From Parelaphostrongylus tenuis (Eukaryota; Nematoda; Chromadorea; Rhabditida; Metastrongylidae): DNA of 64,000 bases. A model generated the notes under the pieces. It saw only the letters and a program-made list of their open reading frames with translations. It ran no database searches and was not told the origin of the DNA. The DNA is taken from the NCBI GenBank assembly GCA_019055375.1, contig JAHQIW010005206.1, positions 62,001-126,000 on the forward strand. The letters are read 5' to 3'. Shown here piece by piece: positions 12,561 through 22,693 of the stretch (positions within the stretch are counted from its first letter, which is position 1; every line of letters starts with the position of its first letter). The position numbers and the translations under genes were made by a program.

Positions 12561-13070
12561 GGGAAAGTCTTAGAGCACTTTGCTAAGCATGAAATAACTC
12601 CCATGCATATCATGGGAATATTAGAGTTTCTTATGTGGAATTTCAGTACTGAAAGCCTAGATATCATAGGTAGACAGCTGAAGCAAGTTTACGATGCTTT
12701 GAAGCAAAAGTACCGGACATTGATCCGTCGAAAGTGCGTACTGTTTCAGCAAAACAGTGTCAGACCGCACACAGCCAGAAGGCCCAAGACAAGTTTGGTG
12801 AAGTGGATGGAGTCGAGGTTATGCCTTATTCCGCCTACAGTCCAGATTGTACTTCATCCGAATTTGGCCTTTCCGATCAATGCGACACTTTTTAAAGAGT
12901 CGCCAATTTGAATCGCTCGATGAAGTTGAAGAAGCGTGTCAAGAGTTCTTTGATTCATAGCCGAAGAAATGTACCTCGACCAGATCCGAACTTGGTCAAC
13001 TGATGGCGTAAGTCAGCGAAACCGATGGCCTTTATTTTGAAAAATAGTTATCATTGTTTCTGTATGCTTT
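12560..13070 (+). pseudogene. Mariner transposase pseudogene
   Basis: The catalytic and C-terminal parts of a mariner transposase are readable. In one frame, ALKQKYRTLIRRKCVLFQQN and SVRPHTARRPKTSL correspond to the conserved 'l..lkqkrp.l..rk.vvlhqDNArPHta' region. The catalytic D of 'qDNA' is replaced by S (QQNSVRPH). A shifted frame continues with the family tail, including SLDEVEEACQEFFDS and later TDGLYFEN. The frameshift, the changed catalytic residue and the missing N-terminus show it is inactive. Confidence 0.8.
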
Positions 13071-13159
13071 TTATAACTACCCTAGAACATTTTTTCCAAT
13101 CTAATATTATACTGCAAAAGTAGAAATGCAAAATCTCATTTCACACTCAAGCATCTTTT

Positions 13160-13300
13160 GCTGAACATAGCTTTTCATTAAGACTTCCAATAACTATTCG
13201 ATAGTGCAAATCTCAATGTTCCAAAGACATACTTGGTTTTTAGAGAAGTCCTTCAAGTGTGCCGTTACAGCTAAAAAAATATTTACTACTTGGGAGCCAT
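13160..13300 (-). repeat. Dispersed repeat R1 unit
   Basis: Contains CCAATAACTATTCGATAG followed by a CAAATCTCAATG-like block, the R1 core read in reverse orientation, and then TGTGCCGTTACAGC. Confidence 0.45.
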
Positions 13301-14540
13301 GCTGATTTTAGTGCTCACCGCGCGGCGTGCGCAGATCGTTGCGATGACAATGTGGTAGTTTCCCAATGAAAGTTGGATTCTTGCTATCACTAAGAGAGTT
13401 TGATCGCCACTAGCAGAAAAAATATGATCAAAGAGACTTCATCAAGACTATATTTGATTGGAACATGCCAAAACAATCACAAAACAACGAAATGTTCTTC
13501 AAAAGTGATACTGCACATTGTAATGAAAGCGATTTCATCCATAATTCGAAGAAATTCTTTCGCAGTTAATAAACTTCAGAAGTTGGAGCTTCGATAGAGT
13601 TGTAAAAGCGACTTACTTTGCTCTGTCGTCTTATGGGTGAGAACTTTTTATAATATAAATCCACTTATACTCTATATGAGTATCGTTTCATCACCGTAAA
13701 CTGGAGATCCTACCAATGCTTTTCTCTGAGTACCATATTTTTGGAAGGGAAACTTGGATGCTTGCAAGAAAATTACATTTCGCTTTCTCATGGAACGATT
13801 TCATGCCTTCTTATTTACATTTATTCCCATTTCACTCACGTTTATCTTTGATTTCCTATATCGAGAGCAATCACTTCTATTCATTGCAACGAATAAGCGT
13901 CAATATTCAGTACCCATTATAATATCGTCAAATGATGAATTAAATTACCATTTTGTACTTTTAAATTAAATATTGCGAGATATCTCCCAATGTTGATATA
14001 ATCTCATGACATATACCTCAGAATCATCATTGTGATGGTAAGTCACAGGGCAGTGTACAGTTTGCCAAAAATAGTGTTGCACACTGCATGTGATGGCACT
14101 AAACTCCCCCAATATCAAAGTATTTCAGGAGTTGGGGCCTTTACGGAATACAGCAATCTTTGTTCTATCCTTTGAGATCTATAAGTATTTTTATGATCTT
14201 GTATTACGCGATGAACATCATTTATTGAGGCAGCATTTGTCACTGGACAAGGGCGCTGTTTCAGGTGTTCTATGCATTCCTCTTCAGCTAATTGGTCTCA
14301 AAACAAGCTATTGTGGTTTCTTCGCTTTAATCTCTTCAAATAATTCCAATAAAACCATCTGTAGCCGGTTGCAGCTTTCCATAACTATATCAGAAACTTG
14401 AACCAAATCAAGGATGCTGAGTGGGAAAAGACGTTGCTTTTTTCAGAAAAGTACTCTCGAAATTATTGAACAAGGACACTGTAAAGGCCTACCCTGACTA
14501 CATACTAAAGCACTCTCTATTCTGATTACTTGTAGAAGTT
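13301..14540. other. No supported gene
   Basis: Short open frames only (longest 103 codons at 14090-14401) with no recognisable motif and no paralogue seen elsewhere in the window. Confidence 0.4.
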
Positions 14541-14542
14541 GT

Positions 14543-14835
14543 GAGCGCATGTGGCGCAGCGGTTAGAGATGCTCTGCGTCGCACACGAGGCCGATGGCCT
14601 AATCTCGTACTCATGGCTCACCAATCCTTCCATTCTTCCGGAGTTGGTGAATTGGTACCGAAATGGTCGCAGACTTTTCTAGTAGGATAAGCAGTACTGA
14701 CTCGGTACAGCGGGAAGCCATCGCGAGTCATTGTGGCGGCCAGGTATGCATTCAGTTATCTCAAACGAAGTAAAAAATTGAAGAATGCATAGCGCATCCC
14801 TTAGGGATTAATCAACACCAAGAGCTTTATCGTTT
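14543..14835 (+). repeat. tRNA-derived SINE, family 1
   Basis: The head resembles a tRNA gene, with a pol III A box reading TGGCGCAGCGG at 14551-14561. The B box is weakened compared with other copies. The body continues through CACCAATCC and CTCGGTACAGCGGGAAG to a tail reading CGCATCCCTTAGGGATTAATC and then AAGAGCTTTAT. Copies in the opposite orientation occur at 34527-34830 and 51462-51753, and a copy split by RTE at about 15045-16932. Confidence 0.75.
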
Positions 14836-15044
14836 ATCCTTTCAAATGAATTTTACTTTGATAACATTGTCTCTTTGGAGTACGGTTATACAATACCGTC
14901 GATGGTTCTGTGCAATACAAGTTGCAATTGCGTTGCTATCCCGAGAATGTAGCCGGAGCATTGGAAAGAAAGGATTTTCAAGACATAGGGCGATGTTTCT
15001 AATAGAATTACGTCTATAGAAGATGAAAAAAGATTCTCTATTTC

Positions 15045-15142
15045 CAACTACCTTCGACTTCATTGAATGCATATTTGGCATATACAATGACTCGTAATGC
15101 TATCCCGTTCTATCGAGTCAGCGGTGCTTATGCTCGCCGACA
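15045..15142 (-). repeat. SINE family 1, distal part, split by RTE copy 2
   Basis: The sequence before the RTE (CGAGTCAGCGGTGCTTATGC) aligns with the SINE body at 34650-34695. The rest of the same SINE continues at 16801. The last ten bases, CTCGCCGACA at 15133-15142, are one copy of the RTE target-site duplication. Confidence 0.65.
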
Positions 15143-16800
15143 CCTCTATCACCTGTACTCCCGTTGATCGTCGAGTGACTGGGGCGGGTACGCAATACTT
15201 CCATTTTTCCCTATCGCGTGCAAGAGTAGCCCAGCGGGTCCTCCTCGCTCTAGGATTCGCTGAGCATCATATCTTTCATCTATAGGTTTCGTGAAGAAAT
15301 TGGACCAACTAGTCGGTGGTCTTCCTCTAGAGCGCTTGATGTTCCGAGGAATCCAGTCGTTAACGGCTCTCGTCCATCGGTTGTCGTTGAAGGGCATCAC
15401 GTGTCCGGCCCACCTTGTTTTCGATATCCTGGTGTGCAGAACGGCGGCTCTGATTTTCGATCGTTAACGTAGGTCGGAACTTCGGATCCTTTCTCTCATT
15501 TGCGAGATCCGGGATACTCCTAACATCGACCTTTCGACTGCGCGTTCAATTACGCCAAGTGATCATCGTCGAGTCGAAAAGGTGGGCGCACAGTCGGATG
15601 TTCTTAGTCCTCTTCACTACATCTTCGATGCTCTCAAGCGTTCTCTAAACCGCTCGTTTCCTCCTGCTCAGCTCTGAGCTAGATAGTTCAACATGTTCAT
15701 CCACGACTAAGTTAGACGTAACTGGAGCATTCGGAGATTGTCGTTCTGTTGAGCCATGAATGGGACATTCAAAACCCATCCGTTCCTCGTGAACATCGTT
15801 TTCGTTAGATTTAGTTGAAGACCAATCTTTCCACAGGCGTCATTGAAATCGGTCATCATTCGTCCCGCTTGGCAGATGTTTGGGTGTTATGAGGACGATT
15901 TCGTCAGCAAAGCGAAGATGGTTTAATTATCGATCGTCAATTTTCACTCCCATTTCGTCCCATTCTAATGTTCGCATGACGTCTTGTAGGGTGGCAGTGA
16001 ATAGTTTTGGAGGAATTGTACTGCCTTGTCGAACCCATCTTCTTATGTCAATGGCAGCGGGAGAAGAGCCAGGCCTGGGTGTTAATGAGATTTGGCGGCG
16101 AGTTCTTCAGGTGCTCTAGTCTAATCCTGTCTGGACCGGGTGTTGTTCTGTTCTTCACCGACGGTATAGCATGTCGGATTTCGGAAGGGCGAACCGGTGG
16201 AACGACATATTCATCCTCCTCCAATTTATGTGACATAAGAGAGCATGGCTAGCGAAGACATCCGAGTAGCATTTGTAGATGATTTCCTCCATAGCCCTGG
16301 AAGCCGTAAGTGTCTCGCCAGGGAATCGGAGTGCAATCCTCCTGGTCTTACAATTAGCGAAACCTCGCTGGGCTTCGCGAATGCTCTTTCCAGCTTTTGC
16401 AGCTTCTGCCATAACTGGTCTTCGTCTTTCTGGTTTTTGGCATTTTGATGCCCAACGTACAACTTGCCAGGCTCTAAACTTGGGGCTGTGTACTCATAAG
16501 TAGCTTGCCAATCTTTCTCGGAGAGTGTAAGGATCTTATTTGTTGGAGGCGACTCCTAACCGCCTCCCATGTACTTCCCATGTTTTGAATGCAGGCCTTT
16601 GTCCGACTTGTCTCGTAGAAATAGGGTTTTAGCAGGTCGGCGCTGCAAAAGCAATGAGCTCATCATCTGAATCTACCTACCGCTCTGAAAAACAAACGGT
16701 CTTTTTGGTTCGCGTTTATTCCGCTATGCACCACCTGGGGTCGCGCCACGTGCCCTCTCAACTAATCGGGCGGGATCCCTCAACGAGGGAGGTCCATGGC
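15143..16800 (-). mobile_element. RTE copy 2, internally deleted, with target-site duplication
   Basis: The 3' tail (CACCTCTATCACCTGT region) and the 5' GC-rich leader (ends at GGTCCATGG, 16800) are both present, but the element is about 1.66 kb instead of 3.36 kb. The endonuclease region is missing: at about 16440 the ORF1-like segment with GYQNAKN-type sequence joins directly to the linker. Much of the reverse transcriptase core is also missing near 16050, with a further small deletion near 15560. Flanking CTCGCCGACA (15133-15142) and CTCGCAGACA (16801-16810) form a 10-bp duplication with one mismatch, which supports integration into the SINE. Confidence 0.85.
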
Positions 16801-16932
16801 CTCGCAGACAAGTCTGGCATAAATCTGGCGTTCGGAAGAGATCGGATACTTGGTGAGACATGAGTGTGAGGTCGAACCAATGACCTCGTGTGCAAAGTAA
16901 AACGCCTGTAACCACTGTCCCACAAGCGCTCT
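16801..16932 (-). repeat. SINE family 1, tRNA-like head, split by RTE copy 2
   Basis: On the minus strand this reads as a tRNA-like head with a B-box-like GGTTCGACCTC at about 16882-16872 and an A-box-like region TGGGACAGTGG. It continues the SINE body at 15045-15142 once RTE copy 2 is disregarded. Confidence 0.65.
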
Positions 16933-17269
16933 TATGCTCTAAATCACCCTTTTTCGCTAGTAAAGCTTACTATGATAGTCTCTTCATAAATAAGGCTCAG
17001 TGCTGAATTTTCCAGTTTTCGACCTGTTGAATGAATACTTATAGTCTAATTGAAAGCTTTACTGGGTGGAAAAGGAGAGAAAGTACGAACACATTTACAT
17101 GATGCGACTGCATTCCATTCAGTTCGTAGGAATTGGTAGACATTTTCAAGAAAACTGGAGCGTCTTTCACTAAAACTATGTTTTCATGTGTCCCTCTAGT
17201 ACTACTCTATCTAGTTAAATTTAGAATACCACTATATGACATCAAAAATCCTGCTGCGATTTCCAAAAA

Positions 17270-19030
17270 ATGAATTACGATCGCGAAATTTGTTGTTTTG
17301 TTCTTTAGGAAAGCGTGGTGTGAAAGTCGAACCATAAACTAAGCATACCGCGAAATCGGTATTTTTCAAGCTATCGAACGATTATAAAACCATGGACCAA
17401 ATCAAAAAAAAAAACAAATGCTAAATAACGGTTAGAAAATGTGTTCGCTTCTGAAAAGGTATAGTTTCTCTTGCAGGAAAATAGTTTATTTCCTGAAAGA
17501 TGGCGTTCTTTCTATTGAAACGCATAAAATCTTTACATGATTATCTTCAGCGATATTTCATCATTGAAAGGTGATAATATTCTTTGGAAACCTAAGTTAC
17601 CAAGTAACATTCCCAAATTTTTACTACTTACGTGTGCACCGTATGAAGCGGCGACGTGCGATGCGCGCCGAATGCAAGACGCAATATTCTTTGAACTGTA
17701 GCATCGCATTAAGAAGCTTTTCTTAAAACCCATACATGTTATTGATATCGTTAAGAATTGCGCTTTTGCTTGAACATGTAAGTATGGAGGAAAAGCCGTG
17801 TACAGCCAGAAGTACTCAGATGTGTAACATAATTCTAATCTCATCGCTACAGCCCGCTATTAGGCTTCCTTTTTTAAAAGGCAAGCGCAGCATTGAAATC
17901 CTCGAATTTAAACTATCGACTGGTTATTGAAAGCGATGGCTTGGTATCAAAGCTGCAAAAGCCATCCACATGTCGGTGCAAGATCTGCGCACTGCCCATG
18001 AAATGGAATTGAATTCCAGTGTTACAGCCGAATAAGAACTTTTTTTGATACTGAATACATGATTAGATTTGTCGAAACTCATTTGATTGAATAATTACTG
18101 AATTTTTTGAGGAAAAGCTTTGTTCAGCAAAAAAGTCTCGTGAGTTCAGTAAAATATTTCTCACACTGTTACAACGTAATATAAAGACCTTTCAAAAAAA
18201 GATATCTGATTCATTTTTCAGAAATCTATGCCATCGAATAACTACTAATGTCTGGAAAGAGCAAAAAGTTTTCTTTCCGAACATCGTGCTAATATGGGTA
18301 GTACTGCCTCCTTTGTAGTAATGAACGCGCTCTCACCCTACACCTACTACAGCCACATATAATTAACTTCATATAAACATATATTAAAGGTGTCTGATTG
18401 TAAAAGATGGTGTTGTCTAGCTACGTTCCTGCAAGACAGACGGTGCAAACGCGCAATAGGATGAAAGTTTGTTATTTTTCCACAAAGCTATAGTATATAT
18501 ACTGAAAACCAAGAATTTTTAAAAACAAGTAGCCACTCTTTATATCAAAAAGCCTTTTTAAAAGTTATATTTGTGATATTCAATTTTTTTGTGTGACTAT
18601 AGGATGTCTTTGGCTGATAAATTTACCTATAAATGCCAGTAAACCAGTAATGACGCCCACGCGGTAGGATAACATCTCAAGCGTGCAATTCAATCTTTTT
18701 TCCTCTTATACAGCGGCCCATGGCACTTTTTCTAAAAAATCAACTATTTCCACCAAAATCTTGAAATTACAACTATCGAGTGACTAATGAAACTTTGATG
18801 ACGAGCCATATTGAAGCCTGAGCCTAGCAAATGGAGTAAATTCAGTGTGATTATGATTTTGTTGCCGCTACAACATATTTTTAGATTAATTTCAAAATCA
18901 AACATATCTTTGAATCACAGAGATTTGAGCTTTATCTGGAAAACACTCTTGGCCAGAAGAAAGGCCTTCAAACACTCGTGTACCTCGACTGGTACACAAC
19001 GTCCCTTAGGGTTAATAAATAACTGTTGTA
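17270..19030 (+). repeat. Cluster of dispersed repeat R1 units
   Basis: Several units follow one another with irregular spacing. Each contains a block like CTGCTACAGCGCAATAAAA and then TTTAAGCTATCGAATGATTA; cores are near 17360, 17905, 18085, 18230, 18770 and 18925. The part 18590-19020 is collinear with 6110-6600. No protein coding is evident. The arrangement looks like a decayed tandem array or nested insertions of a non-autonomous element. Confidence 0.55.
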
Positions 19031-19639
19031 AAAGTCGTTATTGTTATGGAAACTACTGTTTACAACACTAACAATATCAGCATCAATGTGAAAAAAGTTC
19101 AGGAATTTGTATTATCTTTAAAAAAAACCACGAAGTGATTAATGTATATTCTGTCGTAGCTTAATCCGGCAGCGCCCTAAAAATGTTAAACATGTAAGTT
19201 TTTCTGAAAATCATACATTGCAGCGATGTATTTTCGAATTACACTTTTGCAACATCGTCGAAAATGCATCGAGATTTGGAAATGTGTTGTATTATTGATG
19301 AGGTTTTCGGTATGAAAAGTGAGAACTTTTGGAATGCGTGGGTGCTCTTTCTTTGAAAAAAAAAATAAAAAGCGCTTCAGTGACATTCTATCTTTCTCTA
19401 TTCATAAGACATCCCCAACATATGAACTTTATCATACAAGTGCCAATAAACCGTTTGAGAAGTACAAGCGACAGGCTGAGTACTCCGAGTGTAAAAGTGA
19501 TCTTTTTTCGGTAGCTGTAGCTCACAAAAGAGTATTGTGGTAAAGGGAACTTACTATTAGAAATGTACTTACCAAAGTGATGAAGACACCAAAATTACAC
19601 AGGAAAGTTGAACATGCCTCAGCGAAGCAAATATCACTC

Positions 19640-19845
19640 AAAGGCAAAATGTAGTTCTTTCTCTCCGCTACTACAGCGTAGTGAAAAAATCTTTTTAGGA
19701 ACCAAGCTTAGCACTTGAATCAATATCGCTTCAGCTCTCAGATGGTTTCCTAAAATTTAGTGAAACCAATGTGCCTGACGAACAAATTATGAAAAGGCCA
19801 ATGTAGCATTTCTAAGGCACACCTGGTCTCGAAAGGGTTATTACC
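19640..19845 (+). repeat. Dispersed repeat R1 unit
   Basis: Contains TCCGCTACTACAGCGTAGTG, a sequence similar to the R1 core near 19730-19755, and ends near AAGGGTTATTACC, like the ends of other R1 units. Confidence 0.45.
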
Positions 19846-19939
19846 TGTATTTTTGCTTCAGTGCATCAAATGGACATTCGACGTTAAAGACCTACGTGGA
19901 GCGGCATTCTCTAGACCGAGAAGAACTGCTTTGCACAGT

Positions 19940-22186
19940 ATCACCTGTATCACCTGTCGTCCCGTTGATCGTCGAGTGACTCGAGCGGGTACCAGCAACT
20001 CTTCCATTTTTCCCTATCGCGTGCAAGAGTAGCCCAGTGGGTCCTCCTCGCTCTAGGGATTCGCTGAGCATCATATCTTTCTTCTATCGCTTTCGTGAAG
20101 AAATCGGACCAACGGGTCAGTGGTCTTCCTTTAGAGCGCTTGACGTCCCGAGGAATCCAGTCGGTAACGGCTCTCGTCCATCGGTTGTCGTTGAAGCGCA
20201 TCACGTGTCCGGCCCACCTTATTTTCGATATCCTGGCGTGTAGAACGGCGTCTCTGATTTTCGATCGTTGACGTAGGTCGGAACTTCGGATCCTTTCTCT
20301 CATTTGCGAAATACGGGATACTCCTAGCATCGACCTTTCGACTGCGCGTTCGATAACTCCAAGTGATCTTTCATCCTGCTTACGTAGCGACCAGGTTTCT
20401 GCTGCATACGTTAGGGCAGAGATAATTGTCGAGTCGAAAAGGTGGGCACGGAGTCGGATGTTCTTTGTCCTCTTCACTACATCTTCGATGCTCTTAAACG
20501 TTCCTCCAAGCCGCTCGTTTCCTCCTGCTCAACTCTGGGGCTAGGTCGTTCATCATGTTGATTTCACGACCTAGATAGACGTAACTGGAGCATTCGGAAA
20601 TTGTCGTTCCGTTGAGCGTGAATGGGGCATTAGAAACCCATCCGTTCCTCATGAACATTGTTTTCGTTAGATTCAGTTGAAGACCAATCTTTCCACAGGC
20701 GTTATCGAAATCGGTCAACATTCGTTCTGCTTGGCTGATGTTTGGTGTTATGAGAACGATATCGTCAGCAAAGCGAAGATGGTTTAATTGTCGACCGCTC
20801 AATTTTCACTCCCATTTCTTCCCATTCTAATGTTCGCATGACGTTTTGTAGGGTGGCAGTGAATAGTTTTGGCGAAATTGTATCGCCTTGTCGAACCCCT
20901 CTTCTTACGTCAATGGTGATATTGCTGTAGAATGGAGATATTTGGTCGTAAAATCTTTATAAAGCTCACGAAGGATCATTATGTACCGAGTAGGGACGCC
21001 CTGGTTATCCAGAGCCTCTATAACCGCTTCTGTTTCCACTGAATCAAAGGCTTTCTTCAGATCGATAAAAGTGAGACAGAGTGGTTGTTTGTACTCTCGC
21101 GAAACTTCAATGGGTCTTGTGATCGTGTGGATGTGGTCTATGGTACTAAATCCTTTTCGGAACCCTGCTTGTTCGCATGGCTGTCCTTCGTCCAGTGTTC
21201 TGTCAATCCTGTTTAGGATGACTCGAGTAAAGAGTTTATAGACAACGGACAGCAAGCAGATTGGGCGATAATTGCCTATGTCGTGAATGTCTCCCTTTTT
21301 GAACAACAATACGGTCTTGCTGGTTTTCCACTGAATAGGAACCTTGCATTCTGACAGGTAGCGAGTGAACAACCGAGCCAGGGTGTTGATGAGAACTGGC
21401 GGCATGTTCTTCAGGTGTTCTGGTCCAATCTTGTCTGGACCGGGTGTTGTTCTGTTTATCATCGACGATATAGCATGTCGGATTTCGGAAGGGAGGGCCG
21501 GTGGAACGACATAATCGTCCTCTTTCAATTTATATGACGGTAAGAGGACATGGCTAGCGAAGAGATCCGAGTAGTATTGGTGGATGATTTTCTCGATAGC
21601 CCTTCTGGAAGCTGTAAGTGTCTCGTCAGGGTATCGGAGTGCAATCTTCTTGGTCTTATAGTTGGCGAAGCCTCGCTGGCTTTGCGACTGCTCTTCCCAG
21701 CTTCTGCAGCTTCTGCCATAACTGCTGCTCTTCTCTCTATAAGGTCTTCTTTTATCGCTTCTCTGCATCGTTTCGCAAGTTCGGACGTAAGGTTTCAGTT
21801 GCCTGCAGCTCGTGCGATTCCACGTTGACGTATCAGCTCGAGTGTCCGCGGAGACAAGCGTCTCTTCGTGACCATAGGACTCTCGGCTTTTTATAGCGCT
21901 AGCGTGAAGATATTCAACGAGTCTATCGTATTCTTCGTCGAAGTTGTCAGCAACGGTATCTTCCCAAGAGCCGACTAATGATTTGAATACGTCCCATTTT
22001 ATGGTAGTTCTGGGACTTCGTTGTTTGAATTTAGCGGCTTTCTCTCCTCTCCTCGAAAATCGGAACGTTGCGCGAAGGAGGCGATGGTCTGATCCCGTGT
22101 AGAACTTAGGAACAACAGCGACGTCGGTCAGCAAATCTTCGATTCACTATGATGTGATCTATCTCGTTATGGTACTCTCATTGGGA
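19940..22186 (-). mobile_element. RTE copy 3, 3' part, interrupted by copy 4
   Basis: Runs from the 3' tail (two CACCTGTAT-type repeats at 19940-19958) through the C-terminal and reverse transcriptase coding to the endonuclease end at 22186. There the sequence TCTCATTGGGA breaks off. The element continues at 25542-26040 on the far side of the plus-strand copy. Long coding segments remain: 20477-19950 (C-terminal domain), 20802-20494 ([11 protein letters not shown]) and 22134-20905 (endonuclease end, linker and RT with [12 protein letters not shown]). Frameshifts separate them. It sits inside exon 3 of the secreted-protein gene. Confidence 0.9.
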
Positions 22187-22492
22187 TACGGACCTCCCTC
22201 TTTGAGGGATCCCGCCCGGTTAGTCGCGAGGGCACGTGGCGCGTCCCCAGGTGGTGGATAGGGGAATAAAACGCGAACCAAAAGCGACCGTGTGCTTCCC
22301 AGAGACGCAGGTGGATTCAGGAGACGAGCTCCCTGCTTCTGCAGCGCCGACTTGACAAAAAGTCTATTTCTACGAGTCAAGTCGGCCAAAAGCCTGCAAT
22401 CAAGCGGCTGGGAAGTACATGGGAGGCGGTTAGGAGTCGCCTCCAACAAATAAGCTCCTCCCGCTTCTCCGAGAGAGACTGGCAAGCTACTC

Positions 22493-22693
22493 GTGAGTAC
22501 CCAGCCCCCACGTTTAGAGCCTGGCAAGCTACACGTTGGGTATCAAAATGCCAAAAACAGTAACAAATATGGGCCTCATTCCCCTGACCCCGAAAGAGCC
22601 CCTGGTACGGCAGCGCCAGGTAGGACGAGTACGGAGAGGCTGCTAAAATCTCAGGCCGAACTAGGCTGCCAAGATCGAAACGGACTAAAATGA
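22493..22693 (+). CDS. Possible RTE ORF1 (short upstream ORF)
   Basis: This frame stays open to a TGA at 22691-22693 that overlaps the probable ORF2 start by four bases (ATGA at 22690-22693). Its likely start is uncertain because the first codon of the open frame is GTG; no upstream ATG was established. It reads through GYQNAKNSNKYGPHSP and APGTAAPGRTSTERLL, basic and proline-rich without a known domain. RTE-clade elements often have such a short first ORF just before or overlapping ORF2. The same region is recognisable in copy 1 (minus strand near 3330-3160) and in copy 2. Confidence 0.45.
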   Translation: MSTQPPRLEPGKLHVGYQNAKNSNKYGPHSPDPERAPGTAAPGRTSTERLLKSQAELGCQDRNGLK

